The translations under genes were made by a program, and so were the position numbers. Source: Parastagonospora avenae f. sp. tritici 18332-5 (lineage: Eukaryota; Ascomycota; Dothideomycetes; Pleosporales; Phaeosphaeriaceae). From it: 64,000 bases of DNA. Under the pieces are notes generated by a model, which made no database searches, was not told the origin of the DNA, and saw only the letters and a list, made by a program, of their open reading frames with translations. This document shows, piece by piece, positions 9,686 to 21,138 of this stretch; within the stretch, counting starts at the first letter, position 1, and each line of letters begins with the position of its first letter. The stretch lies in assembly GCA_022559985.1 (NCBI GenBank), contig JAFJTR010000030.1:186001-250000 (forward strand), given 5' to 3'.

Positions 9686-11627
9686 ATGTCCAACATCGCA
9701 GCAAACAGGAACAGCACGCCCGAGGGCTCGAGCTCGCTGCGTCCCCCCGCGGCCCGCGCATCTCTCGGGGCCAACCACCATCTCCGCGCTTCAGCCGACA
9801 TGGGCGGCTTCTCGTCCCCGCTGGCCAACCGCGGCATTCGCCCGGCGTCTGAGGTCTACTTTGGCCGCAGCAGCACGCAGTCGGGCAACCCAGACGAGAT
9901 GGAGCGCGCCGCCCAGCAGTGGCTCGCCGACATCGACCAGTACGAGACGACGCTCGAGGAAATGGCCACGGCCACGCTCGACCAGGACTTCAAGGACGAG
10001 CTGAGCGCCATCGAGCAGTGGTTCCGCGTGCTCAGCGAGGCCGAGAGGACCGCTGCCCTCTATGCCCTGCTGCAGCAGACCACCCAGGTGCAGATTCGCT
10101 TCTTCATTCAGGTCCTGCAGCAGATGTCCAAGAGCCTGCCCATGTCCGGCGTGCTCTCGCCTGCAAACTTTGGGGAGAAAGGTAAAATCCCCGCCAAGTC
10201 TGACAACGACTATATGCTGACGTGTGCAGATCCCATGACGCAGAAGCTGAGCGACGCCATGAGCAAGCTCGGCACGGGCGAGAACCGTCACTCCATGGGC
10301 CTCGGCCGTCCTCCGCCATCGCCTGGTGCTGGAAAGCGCAACTCGGGCCTGGACACGACGACGATCAACCGCATGTTCCCCGACGCGGCTGCTGCCATCG
10401 CCAAGCAGAAAGCCGAGTTCACCGACATCACGGGCATTGCGCCCGCCTCGAACCGCAACAGCACCGTAGGAGACCGCGGCTCTATGGCCGCGCCTACCAT
10501 CTCTGCTCCCGAGGGGGACAACAAGAGGGACAACAGTGCCCCACCTGCCTCGCCATGGAATGAGGGCGCCAACCGCCCCAAGTCCTCTGGCCAGCAACAG
10601 CAGCACACGCCCATGGGTCAATTCACCCAGCCCCCGCCTTCCGCAGGTCTTCGCTCCCCACGCCTCCCTCTCCAGAACGAAAACAACAATGTGCAGACTA
10701 CGACCCTGAACGCCCTCGAGGCCAACTCGACAAGCATGCCCCTCCTTTCGCCTGCGTATGCTGGTGGCGGCAGCTGGGCGTCTCAGCTGAGCACTCCCAT
10801 GGTCGGAAGTTTCAACCAGCCCAACAACCAGGCCGACATGGTAGCCAATGCTACCGCCATGAAGCTTGCTGCTCTCTCTACCGTCAACAACCGCATTCAG
10901 CTAGATGATGTGCGCAAATATCGCCGAGCTCGGTCTTCGGAGGCGCACGGAGCTGGAAATGGTCCGCTGTCTCCAGGGATGCCTCACATGGGGAACACCA
11001 ACATTCTCATGACAAACGAGTTGGGCCAAGTGCTGACGCCTCAGCAGGCTGCTGCCCTGCAGGCACAGCAATTGGCTGCTATGACGGGTCGTCGTTCGCG
11101 CCCCAGCTCCCCCGGTTTCGCGATGCAGGGACAGGGCATGGGAGCGATGGGTAACTTTGCCTCGCCTCAGGCTAATGGTTTCTTGTCTGCAGACTACGGC
11201 GGTTCCGGCATGATGAACAACGGTATGGGTGCTCTCAATCTGAGTCAATTTGCCATGGCCACTGGTGGACACGACTTCCTGAATGATCCCTCTCAGATGG
11301 ATCGTGGCCGTTCTCCTCGCGGTCGTCGTGGCAGCTCAAAGCCCCCGGAGGACCCCACCGACCCCAGCCTTCTCCAGGATATTCCCAGCTGGCTTCGTAG
11401 CCTCCGTCTTCACAAGTACACCGACAATCTCAAGGACCTGAAATGGCAAGAGCTTGTCGAGCTCGATGACGAGGGTCTCGAGAAGCGCGGCGTCAATGCT
11501 CTTGGTGCGCGTAGAAAGATGTTGAAGGTATGATCCCCCTTTTCGAACTATTAGTCACTTCCACTTACACTCTTGCCAGGTTTTCGAGCAAGTCAAGGAA
11601 GCAAAAGAAGCCGGCAAGGTGCGATAG
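9686..11627 (+). CDS. VTS1: RNA-binding SAM-domain post-transcriptional regulator Vts1
   Basis: Exons 9686-10181, 10230-11527 and 11580-11627 give about 613 aa. The N-terminal region has the conserved block AAQQWLADIDQYETTLEEMA and a helical stretch ending in QVLQQMSKSLPMSG. The middle is low-complexity, rich in S, P, N, Q and M. The C-terminus is a SAM domain (SWLRSLRLHKYTDNLKDLKW and GLEKRGVNALGARRKMLK) completed by the last short exon (VFEQVKEAKEAGKVR). In yeast this family binds stem-loops with a CNGG loop and recruits decay and deadenylation factors. The first intron is 48 nt and has no stop, so its retention would add 16 residues. The last intron (52 nt) separates the final SAM helix. 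Confidence 0.92.
10182..10229 (+). other. Stop-free 48-nt intron in VTS1
   Basis: Donor GGTAAAAT, branch-like GCTGACG, acceptor TGTGCAG. Its length is a multiple of three and contains no stop, so spliced and retained forms are both translatable. Splicing is favoured because it restores NFGEK-DPMTQKLSD, the expected family spacing. Confidence 0.7.
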
Positions 11628-12825
11628 ATTCGTCACCAGTCGCCCCCGTCGTAGTCGATGAATCATTAGCGACCCAAAGTTTATAGATCTTACGTTGGAA
11701 GAGCGACATAACTTCAGCTGGCACGGACGCTTCCAATCCGTCAGGTCTGGAGCGCATATGATGTTACGGTCTTTGTGCATTATGGCCATGGTTTGGATAT
11801 TGCTTTCTACTAGCACGGTAGCTTATTGTCATACATGATGAGATATTTGAGGTTGATATTCACTTTTTGTCGTTTATTAGGGTAGAGGAAAATGTTCGAG
11901 TAGGGGCGGAAATAATCAGATGTTTTGCTGCTTCAAAATGTTTCGCTTTCGTGCTATGAAGGTGGTCGTGGCAGTGTGTTTTTGGTGTTTGTACACAGGT
12001 ACGTTGACTGCCATGGAGCACGGCTGCTTCTACGACGTGTGGACAACTACACGCTCGTGTTAACGAATGACTGACAGAGACACTAGGTCTTGTCATCTCC
12101 TCGACTCAACATGAGTGTATCACTTAGGCGCGCTGCCTCCCTTGCCGCCGGCAACGTCACACAATCACACCATTCCAATCAAGCACGTTTTAATGTTTGG
12201 AATGAAACTTGATTGCTCCCATACTCACTGGCCCACGCTTTCTATCGTAGAATCGCGTTACGACGCGCGGACTTGTCAATATAATTCCCCGGTTTTGCAG
12301 AAATTTCGCAGCAAGGAAGTCGGAGATGGCGCCTGGAATTGCGCAAAGCGCCTGTGTGACCACAAGTTCATTGGCTAGATTCTCTGCTGGGTCACAAGCA
12401 TATATGGGGGGCCATCCAGTCTTTCAATTCTTCCACAGATCCAACATGACGGCTTGTCCCCTTCACCTTCACTTTCGTCGCACCCACCGCCAATCCGTGG
12501 CGCTCGGACTCCCCGCTTTGTTCTATTGTCGAGCGATCGCCTGAATAAAGAAACCCCAAGGCCAGGCATCGAGCTAACCATTGTGCATTGTCCGTTTACT
12601 CGAATTTCGAACCTCTGCATATAGCCTCTTTGTTCACGCACGTCACCCGGGTTGGGCATATATCAATATTCTATTGCTTCCGATTCACTTCCCGGCAGCG
12701 CATAACAGTCTTTCCGATCTTGATTCTTCTACAATCTTTCGATACCGCAAATCTGCTACGCTCAACAGATTTTTCACGTTTCCAACATCATCTGCAGGAC
12801 AGAGAGCACAATACATCGCAAAACC
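11628..12825. other. Intergenic region between VTS1 and the glucanase gene
   Basis: Contains the VTS1 3' region and the glucanase promoter. Near 12650-12800 the plus strand is TC-rich, a probable leader. No gene, repeat or RNA is recognised. Confidence 0.5.
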
Positions 12826-13956
12826 ATGCAGTCAACAACGTTCTCTACCGCGGTACTGGCCACCATCATGTCACTGACGGCTGTATCAAACGCCGCCGGC
12901 GGCGCATACACCCTCACCGATGATCTCTCATACAAGAACTTTTTCTCCGCCATGGACGCCTACAACGGCTCAGATCCAACTCAAGGATTCGTTCAATACC
13001 AGAGCCTCGCCCAAGCGGTCGACAAGAACCTCGTGGGCTACCTCGAGGATACCAAGTCAGTCTTCATGGGCGTCGACTACACCACCAAAGACCCCGAAGG
13101 CCGCGCCAGCGTGCGCCTCGAGAGCAAAAAGACCTGGAACCAAGGCCTCCTGATTGCCGACATCGCACACATGCCCGCCAGCACCTGTGGCAGCTGGCCC
13201 GCCTTCTGGCTTCTGGGCAAAGAAACCTGGCCGACGGGCGGCGAAATCGACATCCTCGAGGGCGTCAATGACTACGACTCCAACAGCGTGACCCTACATA
13301 CCTCGCAGGGCTGCATGATCAGCAATGCCTCCACGCTCAACCCCAACAGCGGCTCGACCGAAGCCGGCGCTTCCTTCTCCGGCACCATCGCCACGGACAA
13401 CTGCGACGTGCAGGCGGCCAACCAAGACAAGAACGTCGGCTGCAGTATCCACACGCCCAAATCCGCTCCCTCGCCCAAACACATCGGGTCCTCCTCTACC
13501 TCTTCATCCGACCTCCTCCCCTCCTATGGCACGAATTTCAACGCTGCCCGCGGCGGCATCTACGCCCTCGACTGGACCGCCTACGCCATATCCGTGTATT
13601 TCTTCCCGTACTCCTCACCCCTCTACAAAACCGTCTCGACATCTACATCCCCCGATCCGAGCACATGGGGCGCGCCAATCGCGCGATTCAGCGCCGACAA
13701 GTGCGACCTTAAGCAGCGCTTCAAGGATCTGCGGATCATTTTCAACACGACGTTCTGTGGTGATTGGGCGGGGCAGGAGTGGGGCAAGAGCTGTGGGAAG
13801 AAGACGGGCGCGGCGACGTGTGAGGCGTATGTGAGGGATAACCCGGAGGCGTTTGCGGAGAGCTTTTGGGAGGTTAGGGGGTTGAAGTGGTATCAGCAGG
13901 GGAAGGCGGCGGCTAGGGAGGTGGCGCCCAAGGGCAGGTATGATCGCCGTCAGTAG
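12826..13956 (+). CDS. Secreted GH16 endo-beta-1,3(4)-glucanase
   Basis: An intronless gene of 376 aa. The first about 23 residues form a signal peptide with a hydrophobic core (AVLATIMSLTAVSNA). The catalytic signature GGEIDILEGVNDY gives the nucleophile at about E140 and the acid/base at about E145 (ExDxxE of GH16). GSWPAFWLLG just before it is typical of the family's mixed-linkage glucanases. A Ser/Thr-rich loop follows at about 215-235. The protein is probably exported and cuts beta-glucans in fungal or plant walls. No GPI signal or carbohydrate-binding module is seen. Confidence 0.93.
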   Translation: MQSTTFSTAVLATIMSLTAVSNAAGGAYTLTDDLSYKNFFSAMDAYNGSDPTQGFVQYQSLAQAVDKNLVGYLEDTKSVFMGVDYTTKDPEGRASVRLESKKTWNQGLLIADIAHMPASTCGSWPAFWLLGKETWPTGGEIDILEGVNDYDSNSVTLHTSQGCMISNASTLNPNSGSTEAGASFSGTIATDNCDVQAANQDKNVGCSIHTPKSAPSPKHIGSSSTSSSDLLPSYGTNFNAARGGIYALDWTAYAISVYFFPYSSPLYKTVSTSTSPDPSTWGAPIARFSADKCDLKQRFKDLRIIFNTTFCGDWAGQEWGKSCGKKTGAATCEAYVRDNPEAFAESFWEVRGLKWYQQGKAAAREVAPKGRYDRRQ

Positions 13957-14557
13957 ATGGAGGTTGTGTGGTCCTGTGCTGCCTAGGCGGTCATTTGGTT
14001 TCTTTGATGCATATTTAGTGGCAAGACGATGGGGCTTATGCTTTCCTTCTTGTCCTGCATAGTTTTGAATTCGAATCATGTGAGATAACTTGTTGGCGCC
14101 AACTTTGCGAAATTCCATTCTAGTGCATGCAAGACGCCATGTCTCGCGCATATCTTACCATGTCCCAGAGTCCAAAGAACGAGTGCGATAAAGAATAGCT
14201 TGTTCGTCTTTGTGAATGTATCCAACTTGAAGTCATTTATTACCAGTATTTAATTAATGGTGCTAAGGTGATATCTCTTCCGAGAGCTTCTCTAATATAC
14301 TCATTCATCCTTAACAGTACGAACAAAACAGCTTAATTTTTATTATTTAAAAAACCCTCAAAAAAACCAGAGCGGTCCTTAAACGCGGAACAGTGGCCCT
14401 AGGACAAACCGTCTTCAATAACACGGGACAGTGGCCCTAATCCGGAGAAACCGACGACGAAGCCCAGACTCGAACCCGAGCTGTCGATTTTGTCATATAG
14501 GGGCCGGCGGGAATCACTTCTGACGCGCGAGAAAGCTTTTTAATTGATTCCGGGATA
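13957..14557. repeat. Gene-free stretch with a duplicated 12-mer
   Basis: ACAGTGGCCCTA occurs at 14390-14401 and again at 14429-14440 within an A-rich segment that follows TTTTTATTATTTAAAA. A C/G-rich stretch at 14461-14486 resembles a tRNA B box on the minus strand but has no cloverleaf. The segment may be a mobile-element scar; no terminal repeats were found. Confidence 0.4.
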
Positions 14558-14793
14558 TTAGAAACGGTTGATATATATACCACAGTAGTCTACGTAGATA
14601 TGTATAGTTTCTCTTAGATGCTTTACGATGTGCTCACGGTAAGGTTCATTCGCCCAGAAATGTATCCAGCATTGCAAAGTTTTCGCTGTAGCTTCACCGA
14701 CGTCCTCTTTAACCTCATCTGCTATTATCCTAGCCATTGCTGCTGCTTCTTCATGTGGATCTATGACTTCGTCCTCGGAGTATAGTGCCAGTT
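14558..14793 (-). pseudogene. Unidentified coding-like remnant
   Basis: On the minus strand, from an acceptor-like ACTAATTAG at 14794-14802 down to a TAA at 14560-14558, a frame of 236 nt looks protein-like: acidic then helical, with DPHEEAAAMARIIADEV and FWANEPYREHIVKHL. No start codon or clear upstream exon can be tied to it. Candidate upstream coding around 14820-14900 joins poorly. It may be the 3' part of the broken gene just upstream (14994-15806) or a separate relic. Confidence 0.35.
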
Positions 14794-14993
14794 CTAATTA
14801 GTAATGTGTTGATGTGACTTATACACCAACATGTTGACATTTTGAAGGCGGATCTTGTAGATGATCTTCCTTCTCCACGAATTCAGCATCGAGAGCATAT
14901 AAAGTACAACTGTGTTAATCATACTACTACTAATTCCACTAGCGCCTACACCCCCGATTTATACACAGCCAGTCATCCTTATACTTTGCGCCG

Positions 14994-15806
14994 CTACAAG
15001 TGTTTTTGAAGGATGTGTAGTGCGGAACCTACTGCTACTTCTTCGTGACGGGCGCAAAATGCGTGGGCGAGGAAGTTGATCAATCTCTCAGAGTATCTCG
15101 AAGGTGTACAAAAAGCTATCAGCGTATGAGAATTCTCCTGCTCTTCCTTGAAGACCTTCTGTATGTTCTCACACACCGGTAGCTCGGGACCTGGATTATC
15201 TGCTTTGTTGCTGATGTCATCAGAGCGTTGGACATAGTCCGCACTGTAAGTATCACTAGACAGAATACCAGGAATTAAACTGACGATGCGCAGTAAGTAC
15301 AGAGACAAGATACTAGAAAGATCTCGAAGATTTACAACATTGGCTATTCCTACTCCGTGCCATGAGTTATGAACCTGTGGAAAGAGGCACAAATTGCTGT
15401 ACTATTTGGTGTCGTATAGATGTTCAAATCTCTCATCGAAACAGGTCCTATCTTCAAGCCAATCCTCACTTTAATAGTCTTCTCAAACGCCCCTTTCGCC
15501 ACCATCCTGCCCCACAGATTCGATAGCATTCTTCATATCCGGCTCTTCGTTGACCAGTTTCTCATGCGAAGGAGCTGTCACCGCATTCTTTAATATGCCC
15601 GTGATAGACGGCTTAGCCGAATCCGCAGAGCCCGATGCCGGTGCAGGAGATGTCGCATCATCCGAAGCCGTTGGAGGTATAGGCTCTGCATAGCGTTAGC
15701 TGCCACCCATTCGGACCGTGACGTGCATGCCACGAAGATCAGTATCTAGTGCACAGCGGAACGGACCTTGGAACTGAGCCGATTCGTCACTTTGCTTGGA
15801 TGTCAT
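14994..15806 (-). pseudogene. Frameshifted gene of about 245 codons, possibly gasdermin-like
   Basis: The ATG at 15806 opens exon 1 (to 15767). An 81-nt intron ends GCTATGCAG, and exon 2 runs from 15685. The first frame stops at 15485-15483, but protein-like sequence continues in a +1 frame (KTIKVRIGLKIGPVSMRDL). Near 15375 it returns to the original frame (VGIANVVNLRDL) and runs to a TAG at 14994-14996. Two nearly compensating indels, the first in a GGGG run, therefore break one gene. The total length and an N-terminal basic, strand-like region make a fungal gasdermin-like (RCD-1/HET-Q1) origin worth testing, but I cannot confirm it by reading. A sequencing error is the alternative cause of the breaks. 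No linked protease gene is seen. Confidence 0.5.
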
Positions 15807-16502
15807 GATGATCTTTCGCTATATTTTGCGTCGCTTGTTGCAAGAGGTGTAAATTCGAGAATTCGGACGTAAATTTGAGGTTTGCGAAATCATCACAATC
15901 AGTGAGGTGCTTTGTTGTACTCCACCCATCAAAGAGGATCCGCCTACGTCATTTCGCTTACTGAGCGGGAAGAACCCATGCAATCTCGCGTGTACGAAGG
16001 AACTGCGCCCTTGTGTGCGGGGTCTTGGAAAACGAATCAATGGAAGGGACGGAGATGTGCGCGTGCTCATCAGAGGCGTTTGCTGCGATGTTTGGACACT
16101 GGATCGACGCTGGGGTAGTATATATGTGCTTACTTGCCTTGATTATGGGCAGCATTAAATGGAGAAATGAGACACGAATGTTGCAGTAGACTGTTATGTC
16201 TAATGGGTGATTCTCATAGATCGTTTCCCATATCTTTAGGAAGAGGAAATGTGACAGAGCGATCACGGATGGTGGCGTCAAAGTAGACAGACGTTGGCAA
16301 GGTTGTGGATATAGTTCACAACCGTAGGACAATTTCTGCAGTGATGAGTCTTACTTTGAGCATACATTAGAGTATTCAAAAGCATGTATTTGCATCAACG
16401 TATACGAACGAGTTCGGGCATCAAGGTGTGGAAAGGTTTCGAAAATGGCCAGACAGAGGCTCTTACTGATACATTCATGTACGATATGTAGACCAAACCA
16501 TC
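15807..16502. other. Intergenic region upstream of the 14994-15806 gene
   Basis: Holds the promoter of the broken gene and the 3' region of the MFS transporter. ORFs on both strands overlap one another and lack family-like sequence. Nothing else is recognised. Confidence 0.5.
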
Positions 16503-18147
16503 TCAGATGGTGTACCGGAACCGCGGGCTGTCATCTCCCATCTCCGCAATCTCATCGTCACTCATGCCAGCGATAAGATGGTCTTCTTCCCCCTCTTCAC
16601 GATGCGTGTTAATACGTCCGAGCGCAAACCATAGCACCGAGTAACAGATGATCGCAAACGCCACCATTGCCATTGTGATCGCATGGCCCTTAATGAAACG
16701 TGGACGATCCGCACTAGGATATATCTAAGATTCAGGTTAGCCATCTTCATTCGCGTGAGATAGTGGAAGCGACTTACAAAAGCAGACATGATACCCGCGC
16801 AGTTTCCAATTGAAAGCTGCAATCCCGTCGCTGATGTTCTCTTTCCGTACCGTGGAAGATTTGTGGGAAGCCAGGCCAGTGGCAAACCAACGCAGACATA
16901 CAGTCCCATCGCAACTAGGAAGCAGCCCGCATAATGTGTCGCCGAACTTGAAGGACTGATGAGCATCGCATACCCAATGATACTAACGATGCCGAGAAGG
17001 ATGCTGTAAAATGCGCGCTTCTGCTGCCTATCCGAGAAGTGCGCAGTTACCAAATATGTGATCGCACCAAGCGCATAGCACGGGATCGTCAGCACCTGGA
17101 CCATAGCATTACTCGCCTTGGGCATGATACTGCGAATGATCGTGGGCAAGAACGTGCTAAAACCGTAAAGCATCGTGTCTGAGCCGAATTGTGCGAAGCA
17201 GAACAGCCACACTTTCCAGTCTTTGAAGCACTTCCTCACATCGTCCCAGTGAAATTCAGCTGCTTTCTTGGTGTATCCAGTCTGTCGCTTGAGGCGTGCG
17301 GCGGCATATGCTTTTTCCTGAGCGTTGAGGAAATATGCTGTCTCGGGATTGTCGGGCAGGATAAACCATGTTGCAATACCCAGAACGAAAGTGGGAATAC
17401 CTTCGAGGATCATGATCCAGCGCCATCCAGATTGACCTCCTACACCATCCATGTGACCAATGGCGTAAGCGAGAAGTCCGCCAAATGCACCAGCGAGCGC
17501 AGCTGAGACGAAAAGGTACCCGATTCGCAGAGCGAGTTCGCGCTTGGTGTAGAAGAAGGTGAGGTAGACCGCCATGCCGGGAAAAAGACCTCCTTCAACA
17601 GCACCGAGGAGGAGACGACATGCGATCAGGCCGCCATAGCTTTGCACGACTCCAGTCAGTGTGGCTATGATACCCCAGGCGACTGTGATGAAGGCAATCC
17701 AGCGCGATGGGCGTAATTTCTTCAGGACCAGATTTGAGGGAAGCTCGGACAGAATGTAGGTGACGAAAAGAATTGATACGGCAGTCTGGAATTGATTCGA
17801 GTCCATGTTGAGATCCTCTTCCAGACCGTATAGACGAGCATTTCCGATATTCACTCTAATATGAAGTTAGCATGACTTATAAAACAGTGTTTAAATCGCT
17901 ATGCTTGTAATGGCGACTATTATGCTTCATGGCAGATACATTGATTAAGAAGACAGACGTACCGGTCCAAGAAGCTGAGCAAGTACAGCAACATTACCAC
18001 GGGGATAATGAAGAGATCAAGCTTTCTTACAAGCTTAGCCTCATACACAGTATCCACCTCTCCCAGCTCCCTTTCGACTTCATCGCTCCGGAGTAACCTA
18101 GGAGCATTAGGCCCCGGCGTCTCGTCAGATTTGTCGATATCGCTCAT
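16503..18147 (-). CDS. MFS transporter, anion:cation symporter family (nicotinate/allantoate permease-like)
   Basis: Exons 18147-17963, 17855-16778 and 16724-16503 (introns 107 and 53 nt) give 494 aa. About 12 membrane segments are evident. Family marks include KLVRKLDLFIIPVVMLLYL, FLDRVNIGNARLYG across the first intron, GWRWIMILEGIPT, and a C-terminal tail with EEDHLIAGMSDDEIAEMG. This family includes yeast Tna1 (nicotinic acid) and Dal5 (allantoate), so a small organic acid is the likely substrate. I chose the ATG at 18147 because the frame upstream starts only at a TTG. It follows a Zn2Cys6 regulator, QPRTase and an enoyl-CoA hydratase on the same strand, which would suit a role in nicotinate or quinolinate uptake, but that is inferred from context. 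No damage is seen, in contrast to the relative at 1142-2716. Confidence 0.88.
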
Positions 18148-18989
18148 GTCGTCTGTGGTCAAACTTCAATGTTGAAGGAGAGCAACCGATGACTCCTTGT
18201 CGCGCGACGTAAAATTTGGTATCAAGTTCCTGTTCCGCGTCGTTTTGGCCGAGTTTGCACGAGACACAAAAGATTTGCTGAAAAGCCGAGGAAGCGGAAA
18301 ACCAGCTAATCGCAGCGCATCTTGTAACCAAAAGTCGGGTTTGTCATCGTCACCGTTCGCATATTCGCCACGATGTGGGAAGTTCCACGCTTCTTATATC
18401 ATCGGAAGCAACATGCAGGGCCCACAGCAGCTGGCAGATCCAGCGCGGGGCTCGGACCAATGAAGTATGTTGCTAGCCAGATTCGGGATGACGTTCGCGG
18501 CTAGACTGCTTTGGAATGAGCTGCGTATCAGCGCTGCAGATAACGAAGTGCAAGCGAGCATGTACGCCAATGTTTCCAAGGTTGGGGGAGGCTTGAGGGA
18601 AGGATGGGGGTTGGTTGTATGACTCCAAGCTGTTTGAAAGGAACATTGCATAGGCTGCGGCATGCACAATAGCTCGTCTTGGAACTACTCGTACGTAGGC
18701 AACTAATTCCATGGGAACCTCAATTGGCGCTCTCGGCAGCGATACCCGTATCGAATTGGCTTGATAAGCATGAGTAACAACTGCTGGGAACCCCGACCCG
18801 GTAGTTGGATGCTTGTCATGTTGCTGATACATAGCCACTGGAGGCTGCGAAACACCTGGTTTTGACGCGAGCCGGCTGAGTAGCTTTATCAGGAATAGAG
18901 TAGATGTTCCTCTCATACGCTTCATCAATGATCGAATGTACGCAGTTGTGCATGTGCGTAGTGTCGCCATAAGAAGCAACGAGGCAAGA
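18148..18989. promoter_or_regulatory. MFS promoter and regulator 3' region
   Basis: Probably contains the promoter of the transporter at 16503-18147. The minus-strand ORF at 18473-19021 overlaps the regulator's end and lacks family features. No binding site is assigned. Confidence 0.5.
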
Positions 18990-20807
18990 CTATGGCAAAC
19001 CAAAAGGGGCTGCAGACGCATAGCTGCAACTCGTCGTCTCCCAGTCGATCGGCAGCGTGAGCCCTGAGAATATATCGATCTGTGCAGACGGATCGACGGG
19101 GAAGATCAGATCGTCCCGTGGCACGTCGATCTCCAATGTTGGGTCCGGAACCTGTGCTACGGTACTCTGGCTCTTCGATAAATTTATGCGAGCAATGTGA
19201 CTGACCTCCTTTGCCATCATCTTACCCAGTGGCCAGATGGTACCCATTGACTTGAGAAATCCGATGCTCAGTCTGATTCTATCGCGTGCGATGGCTAAAG
19301 CGCGGTCTTCGAGAAGATATCTGCAAGCAGAAATCTGTGTTGTCGCTAGACGGGCAGCCATGTACATGGTGAATACATTGTGCCTTTCCATGGTGCATGG
19401 AATCGCAAGAAGCCTTGTGTGCATCTCGCTCGCTTTGAGGACACGAGCAGTATGCGCCGCGCGTCCTTGTTGAGGTGGTGTGACGAACAGGACGGAGGGG
19501 AGAAAGGACTTCGTTGTTATCTCTTCATCGCACATGCCGAGGGATGAGAACGAGCGATGTAGTCCATTCAACGCGATAGTCGCAGCCACATGGGCGGCGA
19601 ACATGACCTCGTCAATCGTGCCGTCTCTTTGCAACGGATCCTTTTTGCATGCTGGGAGAAGTGAAGTCCAGATGGCAAGTTTGGTGTCGTGCACCTCGAT
19701 CATCATGTCTCCAAAAGTGCCTGTCTCTACAAACATATCTATCATAGACTTGACGATCAAGTGAAGGTCATAGAGATAGACAATGGAAGAGAAGACAATC
19801 TCGAGTTCAGCAAGCTCGCGATCTTGGTAGTCCTGCAGGCTCATCGCTGGAGGTATCAAGCCGGAGTTGAAGTGCTCATCATCGCAAGGGAGATCGACCG
19901 TGTTTGAGACATTAGCCGATGTATATATAGGTGTGTTGGAGAAAACTGCGAAGTTTTGGTCGGCGATGACAAGAAAGTAATATGTTCGTCTCCAAGACTC
20001 TTCGAGTACGGGGCTGCCCTCGCCATACGCCTGTGCAAAAGCTTGATCATTCATGTGTAGCTCCAAAGCAATCTTCACTGCAAGATTAAGTAGAATTTGA
20101 CCTTCTGATTTGCAACCCGAGTGGTACTCAGCAATCGCAAAAAGTAATAGAGCTTGCACGTTGAATGGCGTGTGTGCGAGGAAAGGTGAGTTGAGTGCCT
20201 GCATCGCTGTCTTCCTGTATGGTCCTGGATGTTGCCATGGGGCGTAGATAGCTCCGACATATTGCAAAACAACAAGGAGTGTTTCCATCCCGTGACCATC
20301 CCTTGACTGTCTCCATTGGAGGTAATGAAGGGGCGGGATGATGGGAAGAGAAGGCCAGAAGTTCTCAAAGTACAGCTCCAGCAGTCGATCGGAGCCAACG
20401 TGGAAAGCAAGGTCACTATTCAGGTACTGCGTCTCGATGTTTGGAATGAGGAGGCTGTCTGAAAAATCTACAGAGATCTCAGGTAGATTAGACTCGTCCA
20501 AAAGAGATGGAATTATGTTAGGTCGGTCACTTTGTGCATCGCTGACGCTCTGCTCATTGAGAGCACCATCTTGCTCTTTCTGAGCGCGCTCTGCTTCTTG
20601 TTGCAATCTCAGTTTCCGTCGTGCTAGTGCTGCTTTGTCCAGTCCTCCTCTTCTTGACTTTTTGTACGTGCATTCTTTTCCATCACGTTTGCATCTGTTG
20701 CAGATCGGTTGGGAAGCATCGCATTTCACGTGTCGAGCACGGCATTGTATACATGCAAGATTTACGCGTTCATTTCTGTTGGTGTCTGATTCAGCTGGTG
20801 TCTCCAT
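18990..20807 (-). CDS. Zn2Cys6 fungal transcription factor
   Basis: A single exon of 605 aa. The N-terminal binuclear cluster has cysteines at about 19, 22, 29, 36, 39 and 46 (spacing CX2CX6CX6CX2CX6C), followed by a basic stretch and a helical linker at about 55-85. From about 140 there is a fungal_trans middle homology region, with NVQALLLFAIAEYHSGCKS and SWRRTYYFLVIADQNFAVF as in this class. The start is the ATG at 20807. It is the probable regulator of neighbouring genes, most simply the transporter directly downstream and QPRTase directly upstream on the same strand. The ligand is unknown. Confidence 0.93.
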   Translation of the reverse strand: METPAESDTNRNERVNLACIQCRARHVKCDASQPICNRCKRDGKECTYKKSRRGGLDKAALARRKLRLQQEAERAQKEQDGALNEQSVSDAQSDRPNIIPSLLDESNLPEISVDFSDSLLIPNIETQYLNSDLAFHVGSDRLLELYFENFWPSLPIIPPLHYLQWRQSRDGHGMETLLVVLQYVGAIYAPWQHPGPYRKTAMQALNSPFLAHTPFNVQALLLFAIAEYHSGCKSEGQILLNLAVKIALELHMNDQAFAQAYGEGSPVLEESWRRTYYFLVIADQNFAVFSNTPIYTSANVSNTVDLPCDDEHFNSGLIPPAMSLQDYQDRELAELEIVFSSIVYLYDLHLIVKSMIDMFVETGTFGDMMIEVHDTKLAIWTSLLPACKKDPLQRDGTIDEVMFAAHVAATIALNGLHRSFSSLGMCDEEITTKSFLPSVLFVTPPQQGRAAHTARVLKASEMHTRLLAIPCTMERHNVFTMYMAARLATTQISACRYLLEDRALAIARDRIRLSIGFLKSMGTIWPLGKMMAKEVSHIARINLSKSQSTVAQVPDPTLEIDVPRDDLIFPVDPSAQIDIFSGLTLPIDWETTSCSYASAAPFGLP

Positions 20808-21138
20808 TTGAGAGTCAATTGCGAAGCGGGGTATGTTCGCACGTGGCGTGGCGCGGTCGATCCTGAGGATGTCCTGGATGATGCACGCTGAAATGAGACC
20901 GACTTGGTGCGTTGTGTGCGAGCAGGGTGTAGGATGAATCTGTCAAAACTTCGCGTGACCATGAGATGAAATCAGTCAAGCAGGTGGTCTCGTCTTGCTT
21001 AGTAACTGCCAAGTGTCAGTTGTCCCTCGGTTGGCCGCACTCTCTTACGCCCGCCTTTCATAAAAAACGCCATGGTAGGACTGCGCGATATGGGTACGAT
21101 TCCATACTACAAACTCGATCTGTGCCAAGATCTGTGCT
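20808..21138. promoter_or_regulatory. Regulator promoter, behind QPRTase
   Basis: 331 bp between the end of QPRTase and the start of the Zn2Cys6 gene, both minus. This is the likely promoter of the regulator. No motif is called. Confidence 0.45.

Noticed and set aside
9791..10621. Minus-strand ORF of 276 codons over VTS1
   Set aside because: Antisense shadow of a well-supported gene, with a G/R/L/V-rich composition typical of that.
14461..14486. tRNA B-box-like sequence (GGGTTCGAGTC on the minus strand)
   Set aside because: The flanking bases do not form a T-arm or acceptor stem and no A box or anticodon arm is present. It may be a relic or chance.
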